Shown here piece by piece: positions 44,147-54,653 of a DNA stretch of 64,000 bases. Numbering within the stretch: position 1 is the first letter of the stretch; each line of letters starts with the position of its first letter. Source of the stretch: Takakia lepidozioides (Eukaryota > Streptophyta > Takakiopsida > Takakiales > Takakiaceae); NCBI GenBank assembly GCA_030704615.1, contig CM060734.1, positions 57,986,042-58,050,041 on the forward strand. Reading direction: 5' to 3'. The notes below the pieces were generated by a model. That model had not been told where the DNA came from, did no database searches, and worked only from the letters and a program-made list of their open reading frames with translations. The position numbers and the translations under genes are program-made.

Positions 44147-45168
44147 ATTGAAAGATCAGTTTATAGTATCATACATTAATATTTAATTTTTACTTTATGG
44201 TACATGTGCATTTAAGTCATTGTTGTATTTTGAAAACAAAAAGATCAAAAGTAATTTATGGGAGGATTTGATGATTAGTATATTTTCAATTGCCAAAGTT
44301 GTCAATAAACTATAATATAATAAGCTGATTGTTATTATATATTTTCTCATAACATATATTCTAGACTCTATTATAGGGAATTTGTTTTGTAATTTACTAT
44401 TTATTTTATCTACAAATATCGTAGTCGGCAGGCTGATTCGGCAGTAAATAATTAGAAATGAACATGCCTAATAAATAAGTGAAAATTAAAAAAAAAACTG
44501 TCGAAATTTCAGAAATTTCATAAAAAATGCCTAAAATCTCAAACAAGCTACTTGTTTTAAGGCACAAAATATTTTCCTAGAGCTTGTGGTGCTGTAGCTC
44601 TGATAATTGGCTGAACAATCACTGCATTTAATGATTGACCGAGCAAGTTCATGCTAGGAGTCACCGCCGAATTACTTAAATCTCCTCGTGGCATTGGCGT
44701 AAAATCTAGAAATTTCCTTAAGTTATGCCGGAGTGTTTTGTTGTAAAGAAAATAAATTTTCGGCACTTCACTGCTGGATCAGCCTGCCGACTACGGTAAA
44801 TCCAGGGACTCTGGTATATATATATATATATATATATATAACATTTTCAATATAACATTTTAAATGAATATTCTCCTCTCAAGGTGGAGCCATTACGCGA
44901 CTAGCCGCTTGTTTTTTATTTTTTATTTTTTTATGAAACAGAGAACAGCGCCCTTGGTAAATTTTATTAAGCTTTATAAACTTTATTTTCCCGTGTAAAG
45001 CCACCTTTGAAAGGGGTTTCACCCAAAGATGAAGATGAAGTGAATCTTAATTATGCTGGCTTTAGCTAGAGGCTTTTCTCTTCTCTCTCATTTGTATTCT
45101 TGATTGCACATAAGAAGCTCATGTGAATGAAGAAATGAAAATGAATGCCTAACGCTTGGAAGTATGTG
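44147..45168. other. AT-rich DNA with simple repeats
   Basis: No gene is supported. An (AT)n run lies at 44815-44840. A T-tract plus cagagaacagcgccctt unit lies at 44912-44960. Confidence 0.5.
44815..44840. repeat. (AT)n microsatellite
   Basis: Thirteen TA units. Confidence 0.9.
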
Positions 45169-45777
45169 TCAAGAGCATCATCAATTCCAAGTATAGAGTT
45201 TGTGTCTTACATTCAATCAAAATAACTCAGGAAAAGTGTCCATGATGAAGTGTAGAAAAACAATAAACTCCACCATGGGAAACCAAAAAAAAAAAACATC
45301 TTTTGCCGCACATGTTTCTGAAAATAATTTTAACACATGGGTGCAACAGCTCACAAATCAGGCCCCTTAACTAAGATGAGAGGAGAAAATAACCTCTTTC
45401 AAGGTAACCTCACAGTCAAGGCGTGCTAATAGGACACTGCCCAAGGGAAGGGAGAAGAACATACCATGCCCGATAATGTAGCAAGATTTGACCCCAGAAT
45501 CATCTGGATGGGACTCAGTGCACTCACTATCCAAGTGAGCTAGTGACTGGTGGTGGACAAAATGTTATTGGAAATCACACACAACATAACTGATGTTTTG
45601 GCTTTTTTTTTTTTTTTTTTTTTTTTATAAGCAACAGGTAACATAGGCCCTGAATGTTTTGGCATATTTAAGTCATCTCTGTTGTTTGTTGGTAATGCTA
45701 GTGCTACACTGACAAATGTGAAGATGAGGAGCAAAGAGATGAAAGAAAATATACCATCAAAGAAAGTCCAAACTATC
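45169..45777 (-). repeat. ~600-bp dispersed repeat with tRNA-like promoter boxes, copy 2
   Basis: Partner of 34430-35030. The same A-box-like TAGCTCACTTGG and B-box-like GGGGTCAAATC are present on the minus strand near 45485-45543. There is a ~20-bp insertion between them (catctggatgggactcag region). A long T-run lies at 45604-45626. Confidence 0.65.
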
Positions 45778-45983
45778 TTAGTACCTTGGCAACTTCGACA
45801 CAAATTTTAATATTTCGAAGATTGTTGAAAATTTTGGAAATTAATTTTGTAAAATTTAGTAACTTTGTGAATTGATAATAAAACATCTTTGGGAATATTC
45901 TAATGTGCGTGACATCACCCCCTCCTCTAGTGCTGAGTCTCTAGTGCTGAGTTTTTCGAGGAGCGGTAAAATCTTGGACTTGC

Positions 45984-46498
45984 TTAAAGTTGGAGAAAAT
46001 CAAAAATCCGGCAAATGGTATTTGCTAAGTATTCAGCTCTTCGTTCTTGACTCAAATGATTTATAGGTCCCTGCAACCATCGATAGTGTCCAACACCTTG
46101 AACTTGGGACCACGCAGTGATTTGAGCATTTTGATTTTCAAAGCTGCCTTCAAACATGATTTCGTTGCCTTCTAGATCCGAAGCCTTAACCTCCAACAAA
46201 ATTATCAGACTTCGAGTAGGCTCCACTTGCCGTCGTACGGGGTCCAGACGAGGAAGTACGCGTCGCATTGGTGGCCCATCGTCTCGAGAGCGTTGGCGTG
46301 AGGTCGTGAGAGTCGGAACGGCTGATCTGGTAGTTGGATAAGCGACAACTCCAATGTATCTGGTTCTTGTGACTTCATGCTGCCAATACAAGATGCAAGA
46401 GTGTTGGAAATGTTGGAGTGTAGCTATATATACTGATGTGTGGTGCTCCTCCCTCCTTAACGTGTATCAGGTACTTTAAATGTGGAGTCTTCACCTTG
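45984..46498 (-). other. Open stretch downstream of the chromovirus pol
   Basis: Lies 3' of the chromodomain on the minus strand. One frame has 135 codons, and another carries a protein-like block around ALETMGHQCDAYFLVW. A TATA-like tatatatag occurs near 46420. No LTR matching 51113-51721 is present, so the element's 3' end is missing or altered here. The function is unknown. Confidence 0.3.
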
Positions 46499-46499
46499 A

Positions 46500-48045
46500 A
46501 GCTAACTTGCTTACATCATCGTTGTGACGTCTTATTGACGTGTAGCTCGGGGCTTAGCTGGATATCGTTGATGAAACTCTTGGACTTTGTCAGATACATT
46601 GGCGAGGTTGGATGAAGGTTCTCACGTTCGTTCGCTGATGTCATAGCATTCCCAATGTATGAAATACTCAAGACGTTTATACTTGATGCGAGAACCTAGG
46701 ACTTCGTCGACTTCATACTCAATTTCCTGATTGACTTCGATTGGTGGAGGTGGTACGGAGACTCTCTCTGGAATATTCGATGAATAATACAACTCTAATA
46801 ATGAAACATGAAAGACTGCATGGATGTGCATACTTCGTGGGAGTTCAAGCCGAAAATTGACCGGATTTATTTGTCGAATAATTTTGAATGGTCCCAGACG
46901 TTGATAATCCAACTTCCTTGATGGTCGCGAGGTTTGTATGTCCCGTCGAAGAAGCCACACACGATCTCCGATCTTGAACTGGGGTTGGAGTTGACGACGT
47001 TGATCTGCATACTCCTTGTATTGTTTTTGAGCTTCTACAAGGTGAAATGTAAGCTCATTATAAATCGTAGCGAGATGAGTAGCAAGTTTTCTACAGCATG
47101 GCTTCCAACAGGCTTCATGTGGAAAAGATTTGCTCGAGGATGATTACCATAATTGGAGAAAAATTGAGTTTGTTTGGTCGAAGAATGTATGGTGTTGTTG
47201 TAGGCAAACTCAGCCAATGATAGAAAATCCGTCCAATTATCTTGGTGATAATTTATCGTACAGCGAAGATATTGCTCCAAAATTTGGTTTACACGTTCGG
47301 TTTGACCATCGGTCTGTGGATGATTAGCTATAGAGAGGTTGATCTTAGTATCCAATATGTGAAATAATCCCCTCCAGTAATTTGATATGAACTGTGGTCC
47401 TCGATCAGATACGATGTCCTTCGGGAGTCCATGAATGCGGTAGATATTATTGAGGAAGGGTCTTGCAGTTTCCTCGCCGGTAACCGTCTTATTACATGGA
47501 ATGAAATGTGTCATCTCCGTAAAACGATCTACAATAACAATGATTGAATCTGTGGTCTTGAAAATTGGAAGGTCTGTAATAAAGTCCATAGACACGGACG
47601 ACCATGGACCCTTGGGAATGGGTAATGGTTGAAGAAGGCTGTAAGGTCGATGTCGTGGTCCCTTTGCTCTAGCACACGTGTCGCAAGATTTTATAAAAAA
47701 ATTCACGAGTTTCCACATCTGTGGCCACCAATAGTCATTGGATATCAATTACATTGTTTTATTGAAGCCGAAATGTCCTACAGCCGGAATATCATGACAT
47801 GTTTGAAGAATTCGAAGTCGTGTAGGTCCTAGAGGTACATAGAGAAGTCTTTTGAAATAAAGTAAGTCATCTTTGAATTCGAAGTCGTTTGTAACATGTG
47901 GGTTGTCTCGAGGTCGATTTAGTTGACTTCGTAGTGTCGTGGCAAATTGGTCGCTCTTCAGTGCTTCCTGGATCTCTTTTATGATCTCTACATCGTCATA
48001 GGTGGACATGGATAGCATATTCACTTGGAGATTTGCTGGTTTCAA
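46500..48045 (-). pseudogene. Chromovirus P integrase and chromodomain
   Basis: The HHCC zinc domain (HDIPAVGHFGFNKT) is followed by a stop near 47749. The catalytic core then shows the first Asp in SMDFITDLP, the second in SDRGPQF, and the Glu in TDGQTERVNQ. The C-terminal module has RLGPFKIIRQINPVNFRLEL and HAVFHVSLL. A chromodomain follows: EYEVDEVLGSRIKYK, then EYFIHWECYD. At 46622 a TGA sits where the chromodomain has its conserved Trp (TWEP-type block); EPSSNLAN continues the domain after it. Chromodomains of this type guide integration to marked heterochromatin. Confidence 0.88.
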
Positions 48046-48049
48046 GATG

Positions 48050-49568
48050 ATGGATTTCTGTTGGTCAAAAGCTGCATCCCCTTCTTTTGGCGCAAGATAC
48101 GATCGTTGAGAAAGAGCATCTGGTTTTCCATGAAGATGTCAGAGACGGTAAGTAATAACAAAATCAAACCTTGCTAGTGACATACTTCATTTCGCTTGAC
48201 GTCGATTCAAAACACGAGCACTCATAAAATACTCGAGGTTTTTGTGATCGGTATAGACAGTGACCTGATGTTTAGCTCCCACCAATAGATAACGTCACTC
48301 CTCAAAAGCATCAATAATCGCTAGAAGTTCTTTGTCATGGATTTCATAATTGATCTCCGCAGCGGAAAATTTGCGAGAACGAAAACCAACAGGATGAAGT
48401 CGGCCATCTGTACCGTATTGAAAGAGTACCGCGCCAAGTACAAAGTCCGATGCATCTGCTTCCAAAAAGAATGGTTTAGATAGGTCTACATGTACCAGTA
48501 TTGGAGCCGTTGTAAATGTCTGCTTCAGCTTTTCAAATGTTTGGTCGGCCTTCTCGACTCATACAAATTTGTCTTTCCATGTGAGTCGTGTCAATGGTGC
48601 AACAATTTTGGAGTAGTCCTTGATGTAGATTCTATAGAAATTTATAAATCCTAGAAAACATTGTACATCTCGGACCGAAGTTCGTTTAATCCACTCAATG
48701 ATGGTTTGTATTTTCTTCTGATCCATAAAGACTCATTTGTCGAAAATAATGTAGTCCAAAAATTCAACTTCAGATTGGTGGAAAAGATATTTTTCCAACT
48801 TGGCATATAGTCATTTTTTCCTCAATTTATCAAAGACAAGGCGTACATGGTGACCATGTTCTTCTTCATTCTGTGAAAAGATCAAAATGTCGTCCAAATA
48901 GATGACTACAAAGTCATCTAAAAATTCTCGAAAGATGTCATTTATCATGTGTTGAAAAATTGCTAGAGCATTTGTATGACCAAAAGGCATAACACTGTAT
49001 TCGAAATGTCCGCACCTTGTGCAAAAAGCAGTCTTCCATTCGTCTCCTTCTTTTATTCGTACAAGGTTGTAAGCTCATCTCAAGTCGATCTTTGTGAAAA
49101 AATTTGTTCGTCCAAGTTGTTCGAGGAGTCCGGAAATCAGCGGTAGTGGGTAACGATTTTTTATAGTGACTTTGTTGAGCCGATAGTCCACACACATGCG
49201 TAACGATCCATCATTCTTCTTCACAAATAAAATAGTGCTCCCGCGGGTGATTTCGAATGTCGAATGAAATTCTTTGACAAATTTTCATCAATGTATTCGC
49301 GTAAAGCAGCCAACTCCGTCTGAGATAAATTGTAGATCGGGTCGAATGGTGGTTGAGCTCATTCTTGCAACTCAATTGCACAATCATAAGGTCGATGTTC
49401 TGGCAACATGTCTGCATTTTTCTTCTCGAAAACATCATTGAAATCTTGATATTGAGTGGGTAATGTCGAAGTACCTTGGTCTATTGTGGTTTTGATCGGA
49501 GTCGCATAAAGTGCAAATGTCGCGTTTTTCTTCGTAGCTCTCATGAAGGTTCTAGCTCCAAGAAACAA
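48050..49568 (-). pseudogene. Chromovirus P reverse transcriptase and RNase H
   Basis: The catalytic YLDD is intact at 48889-48900 on the minus strand, in [12 protein letters not shown]. RNase H is recognisable by EINYEIHDKELLAI and [13 protein letters not shown]. The N-terminal RT part is spread over several frames, for example [20 protein letters not shown] near 49400-49440. Multiple frameshifts and stops prevent translation of a whole enzyme. Confidence 0.85.
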
Positions 49569-49654
49569 GGGTTGAATACCTTTGGTACTTTTGTATTTTT
49601 GTCTTGCCGAAATTTTCGTGATCGCCAGTCGAAGTCAGGATTATGAAGTACAAA

Positions 49655-49927
49655 TCAGGGAAGTCCAAGGATCATAGGATTCGTTGGAGACTGGATGACA
49701 TTGAAAACAATCTGTGATGCTTGATTTTTAAGCTTCACTTCAAGGGGTTGAGTTTCATGGTCAATATAACCTAATGCTAACGGTCGTCCATCGATGACTT
49801 CAATAGGGGCAGAGAATTTCTTTCTTACGAGCGTTAAATTGTGTTGCTTCGCAAAGTCTTTGTTAATAAAACATGCTGAAGCGCTCGAGTCCAAAAGTGC
49901 TTCTACGGAGATATCTTGATTTTGCAT
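49655..49927 (-). pseudogene. Chromovirus P aspartic protease
   Basis: ALLDSSASACFINKDFA matches the retropepsin active site, which normally reads DSGAS; the Gly is Ser here. The flap and end blocks (VFNVIQSP, MILGLP) are in place. The Gly-to-Ser change next to the catalytic Asp probably impairs the enzyme. Confidence 0.8.
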
Positions 49928-50028
49928 CCTGATCTTTATTGGAACTGTGAAACAAGGTACATGGTCTGGAGGTAGAAAAAGACCTTTTTTTTTTTAGGAG
50001 TTTGGGGTGTCCAGCCGCATGATCCTTA

Positions 50029-51074
50029 CTATGACTTGACATCTTCGATTTTCAACCTCCTCGTATCGAACACTTGAGTTGTGCCCCGAGCTTTGAATCT
50101 TCTCTTGTTGGGACAGTTTAATGCTATGTGATCATCTTCTCCACAATAAAAGCATAATCCATTTGAGCGCCGTCTTTGTTTTTCTTGTGGCGTCAATGGT
50201 TTGAATCGAACAGCATCAATCTGCATAGGATCATTACCGGATGTCTCTTGGATCGTTGTGTTTGGTGCCGTAATAGCAGCGACATGGTGCATCATCGATC
50301 ATCCAGATCGCTTTTCTTGACATCTTTCGAACAAACGATTATCGCATGCAATGACTTGGGTGATGAATCCGCTCAGTGTACTCACGTTTGGCATTGTCAG
50401 CAAGAAATCTTTTACATCCTCTTAAGGCTACATCGAAACTGACTAATGAGACTCTTCTCATTCCAGTCGAGGTCGCACGCAAGTTGTCGAAATTTGGCAG
50501 TATAAACGGAAGCTGGACGTGCTCCTTGTTGAAGATTTTGCATTTTTGTCTTTGCAACTCTCTCTCTATCACTCTCTCCAAATGTTGCAGTGAACTCGGA
50601 CATGAACGCTTCAAAATTGTATAGTAAATGCGAATTTTTCTCTAATAGCGGTGCAAACCAAGATAGGGCAGTGCCGGATAGAAGGGTGCCCACAAATCTC
50701 ACTTGAATACCTTCATCAGAGTAGCGTTGTGGATGTAGTCGTATGAACAATCGTACTTGTTGAAAACAAAACCGCGAAATCTTGATCTCGTCCCATCAAA
50801 TTTTTTGGGCATGCTAATCTTTGGTTCATTTGTAATCTGTTGAAGATTTGGAGGAACCGTTGCAGTATGATTTGTTGTAGTAGGGACTCGTAAGGTTGAA
50901 GATCCATTGTTCGACTCTTTCAACTCTGAAATTTGTTGTTGCAAATTGTCGAGAGTGTTGCCGAAGATCTTGAGACTGACCAGCTTGTAGTTGGGTAGTA
51001 GAGACACGAAGTTCTTGCATTTGGAGCTGAAGACTCTGCAATATGACGACCATTTCCACAAATGTGTCTTCCAT
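50029..51074 (-). pseudogene. Chromovirus P gag
   Basis: Starts with MEDTFVEMVVILQSLQLQ and has a coiled-coil-like N-terminus. The capsid-like core includes RFVGTLLSGTALSWFAPLLE and FMSEFTATFG. A CCHC zinc knuckle, CFYCGEDDHIALNC, lies near 50130. The copy is broken by frameshifts. Copy Q (51722-52503) is homologous over most of its length. Confidence 0.85.
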
Positions 51075-51112
51075 CTTAATTAACTAAGGAACAAACTTCA
51101 GTCTCGCCAAAC

Positions 51113-51721
51113 TGTCAAAGACGAGAACATGACTGAACACAAACAAGAGATCAGACTAGAGGTACAAGACTAGGCAAGAAGTCAAGGTCGGCGTGGCCGT
51201 ATGCACAATAAGTAAATAGGAATCAAGGCGATCTTTATAACAACTTGGGTACAAGATATTGGAACACAACTTGAATACTAGAATGCTGGAAACTGGACTG
51301 GTGTACCAGATACTGGAAACTGGGCTAGGGTACTGGGAACTGGACTGGAGTACTGGGACTTAGAAACAAGAGTAGCTTAAACTGGTGTTGGCGAGACTGA
51401 AGAGTGTCCAGTCTCGCCTCTTATATATACTGGCTACTAAGAAGCTTCCCTAAGAAGCTTCCCTAAGAAGCTTCCCTATGGAGGTTTCTAGCTATAGAAG
51501 TTTCCAAAACTAAACAAAGGTTTCTTGATGGAGAAGCTTCCTGAGCAGTTTCCCAAGTTACTCTTGGTAATTTGGTAAACTCCCGGTAACTTGGTAAGTA
51601 ATGGTAAATCATGGTAGATCATGGTAAATCATGGTAAGTCATGGTAACTTCCGGTAACATGATAACTTGGTAACTTATGATATTTACTCATGGTAAGTTC
51701 ATCTGGGCTATGTCCGTGACA
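51113..51721 (-). repeat. 5' LTR of chromovirus P, 609 bp
   Basis: On the minus strand it begins TGTCACGGACATAGCCC and ends TTTGACA. A TTGGCGAGACTGAAG primer-site-like sequence follows. It contains three tandem aagaagcttccct units (about 51440-51475), a run of catggtaa(a/g)t repeats (51600-51655) and a TATA box (tatatataag on the minus strand, about 51421-51430). Its homologue in copy Q is split by two insertions. Confidence 0.85.
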
Positions 51722-52503
51722 GTAGCAGCGGCATGGTGCGTCGTTGATCATCCAGATCGCTTCTCTTGACGTCTTTCGAAGAAACGATTATCGCATGTAG
51801 TGACTTGGGTGATGAATTCGCTCAATGTACTCATGTTTGACATTGTCAGCAACAAATCTTTTACATCATCTTTCAAGCCACATCGAAACTGACTAATGAG
51901 GCTCTTCTCATTCCAGTCGAGGTCGCACGCAAGTTGTCGAAATTCGGCAGCATAAACAGAAGCTGGACGTGCTCCTTGTCGAAGATTTTGTATCTCTGTC
52001 TCTGCAACTCTCTCTCTATCATTCTCTTCAAACGTTGCAGTGAACTTGGACATGAATGCTTCAAAATTGTATAGTAAATGCGAATTTTTCTCTAATAGCG
52101 GTGCAAACCAAGATAGAGCAGTGCTTGATAGAAAGGTGCCCACGAATCCCACTTGAATACCTTCATCAGGGTAGCGTTGTGGATATACTTGTTGAACAAA
52201 ACCACGAAATATTGATCTCGTCCCATCAAATTTTACAGGCATGCGGACCTTTGGTTCCTTTGTAATCTGTTGAAGATTTTGAGGAATTGTTGCAGTATGA
52301 TTTGTTGTAGTAGGGACTCGTAAGGTTGAAGATCCATTACTCGACTCCTTCAACTCTGAAATTTGTTGTTGCAAATTGTTGAGAGCGTTGTCAAGATCTT
52401 GAGACTGATCAGCTTGTAGTTCGGCAGTAGATGCACGAAGTTCTTGCATCTGGAGCTAAAGACTCTGCAATGTGACGACCATTTCCGCAAATGTGCCTTC
52501 CAT
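51722..52503 (-). pseudogene. Chromovirus Q gag (truncated)
   Basis: About 85-90% alike to P gag. The start MEGTFAEMVVTLQSL is followed by TAG where P has CAG. After this stop the frame is open to 51748 and covers NNLQQQISELKESS, FVGTFLSSTALSWFAPLLEK and DVKDLLLTMSNMSTLSEF. The C-terminal third with the zinc knuckle is missing because the P LTR cuts in. Confidence 0.82.
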
Positions 52504-52541
52504 CTTAACTAACTAAGGGACAAACTTCAGTCTCGCCAAAC

Positions 52542-53566
52542 TGTCAAGGACGAGAACATGATTGAACACAAACAAGAGATCAAACTAGAGGTACAAGACT
52601 AGACAAGAAGACAAGGTCGGTGTGGCCGAATACATGGTGGGTAAACATGAATCAAGATGATATTTATAACAATGGACAAGAGTATAAGATACTGGGATTC
52701 GACTCGAATACTGGAATGCTGAAAACTGGACTGACGTACCAGATACTGGAAACTGGACTAGAGTACTGGAAGCTGGACTGGAGTACTGGGATTGGGAACA
52801 AGAGTAGCTTGAACTTGTGTTGGCGAAGTAAACTCTTGTAGGGGTTGGCTTGTTAGTTCCTCCTAGTTAGAGTTTCAAGAAATCGTGTTTTGATTCATTA
52901 TAGATTTTAAACCAGAGTCCTCAAAAGTTTTAGGGTTTAGGGTACTTCACCCTAAACCCGCCATTTCGATTCAGCATTGAAGCAATATCTTTGTTTTTCA
53001 TAAACTTAGTGAAATTTTTAGCATTTGAAATTTATAGCATGAAACAACGTTGTTGTCAAATTGAAAGTATTGCTCTATAAACAGCCTCTGGTTTCATATA
53101 CAATGAAGTGTCTTTCTCTTTTCTTGTTTTGTTCCGAGGAATAATAATGACACATCAACAATAATGAATACCTTGTTTACTCGAGCGAAAACTGAAACAA
53201 AAGTTTTAGTTTTGTCTTTATCACATCTACGTTATCTGATGGAAAGCTAAGCTTGAAGAGTGAACTGTGAGTTCAACATGGAATCACGATTACACGGGAA
53301 GCCCAGAAACAGGGATGTTATCAGAATTGGTGAAACCACCTATGCAGTTGCGGAGGTCAAATCCTGCCTCAATGGCAACATTCAACACGACGTGCCTGAG
53401 AACAAGATAAGAGTGCATCAAGGGATTGCTGACTCGAATTCGAATGCAGGATTCTAGGGACTAGAGTGTCCAGTCTCGCCTCCTATATATACTGGCTACT
53501 AAGAAGTTCCCTAAGAAGCTTCCCCTATGGAGGTTGCTCGATGGGAAGTTTCCAAGATTAAACAAA
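52542..53566 (-). repeat. LTR of chromovirus Q, split
   Basis: 52542-52826 and 53459-53566 align to 51113-51394 and 51395-51520 of the P LTR. Only two aagaagcttccc-type units remain here, against three in P. The alignment stops at 53566, where the CACTA end begins. Confidence 0.8.
52827..53458. other. 632-bp insertion within the Q LTR
   Basis: Absent from the P LTR. No terminal inverted repeats or clear target duplication were recognised. It contains gggtttagggt and accctaaaccc (52933-52959), a perfect 11-bp inverted pair of plant telomere-type repeats around a 5-base loop. It also holds a 65-codon frame (53260-53457) without family features. The origin is unknown. Confidence 0.6.
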
Positions 53567-54306
53567 CACTAGAAGAAAAACGTGGAATAACCACTCTATT
53601 AACCACTCATTATGAGTGGTAAAAGACACTAAACCACTCTGGCCCCAGAGTGATGAAGAACCAGTGGATTATGACAAGTGAGTGGTAAAAGACATTACGT
53701 GGCACTAGTGGTTAAGGACAGTGGTTCGAACCACTCACGTCCGGGTCCACCTGTTAATTGACGTGTCACAGTGGTAAATTAACCACTGTGACATATCAAT
53801 GACGTGTCACAGAGGTAAACTAACCACTTATTATGTGTCACAATGGTAAACTGACGTGTCATAGTGGTAAAGTAATGACTTCCGTTTTGCAGTGGACACG
53901 TGGAAGCCGGAGGTCCGTGGCTGATATTGGAGATTATGTCGACACATGGCGACACTCTCAGCATGGACACGTGTCATGTGTCAGTGCTACAAAATGGATG
54001 GAGTGAAAAATTCAATGACTTCCGAAACCACTCATTGAATGATCACGAAATGACTCATATAGTCATTCTATGAAAACTAAGAATATACAATATCATTCAC
54101 ATCGTGGTTATGTGAGTGGATGACGTCTCTCAGCAGGTCATTGGAATGATTACCCACAAAGTGGTATGTAAGCTGTTTGAGTCATCCATGGTGTCTCTCT
54201 GAGTGGGAACTATGGATTGGAGTGATTACTAATAGAGTGGTGTGTAAGTGATTATGAATACCACTGGAGGAATCCATACCACTAATTTAGTAATATATAT
54301 GTGATT
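53567..54306 (+). mobile_element. Terminal part of a CACTA (En/Spm-type) DNA transposon
   Basis: CACTAGAAGAAAAACG at 53567 is the typical CACTA terminal inverted repeat start. The next ~700 bp are packed with subterminal repeats in both orientations, such as accactc, agtggt and gtgtcacagtggtaaa. Such repeats bind the transposase in this superfamily. The element interrupts the Q LTR, where P continues ggtttcttg. It is itself interrupted at 54307 by the DNMT/PHD retrotransposon, so the transposase gene and other end are not visible. Confidence 0.8.
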
Positions 54307-54653
54307 TGTCAAGTTAAATAAGCACAGTGTGAAAACAGCTAGAATAAAACTAGTTATTTGTATTTAACACTTGGATTTAGGTCAAGTGTTAAATCAGGTG
54401 TCAAGTTTAGTTTGACACCTGGTCTGTCTTATCTTCACGAGAGCGGCAGTCGCGCAGCTCATCTCTCTCGAGTTGAGCCTGCGCGACCGAGCTCCTTCAT
54501 GCGTTTAGATCTGAGTGTGCTTATGATGGGAGTGTAGGTTGTTGTGGGGTGGAGTCCCCATAGCTTGGGGTGCCCCTGGCTCAACTTCTATTTCTAAGAG
54601 TGATGGTTTGGTTTTCATGCTTTGCATCGTGTGTGTCTTTAGCTTGCTTATCA
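54307..54653 (+). repeat. 5' LTR-like unit of the right DNMT/PHD element, 347 bp
   Basis: Begins TGTCAAGTTAAAT and ends TTATCA; matches 3557-3905. The two inverted-repeat hairpins are conserved. No TGG-type primer-binding site was recognised directly after it, so either the boundary or the priming mode is unusual. Confidence 0.7.

Larger units (their letters stand above)
46500..51721 (-). mobile_element. Chromodomain-type Ty3/gypsy element P, 3' LTR missing
   Basis: Read on the minus strand from 51721: a 609-bp LTR starting TGTCACGGACAT, a leader, gag with a zinc knuckle, protease, RT with YLDD, RNase H, integrase and a C-terminal chromodomain. That order defines a chromovirus. Stops and frameshifts occur in every domain, and no second LTR was found before 45800. 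It is an inactive, 3'-truncated copy. Its 5' LTR directly abuts the gag of a second copy, Q. Confidence 0.88.
51722..53566 (-). mobile_element. Chromovirus Q, 5' LTR and partial gag
   Basis: A second copy of the same family as P. Its gag stops at 51722, exactly where the P LTR begins. Its LTR (52542 onward) is interrupted by a 632-bp insertion (52827-53458) and again by a CACTA end at 53567. The rest of Q is not in the window. Confidence 0.8.
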
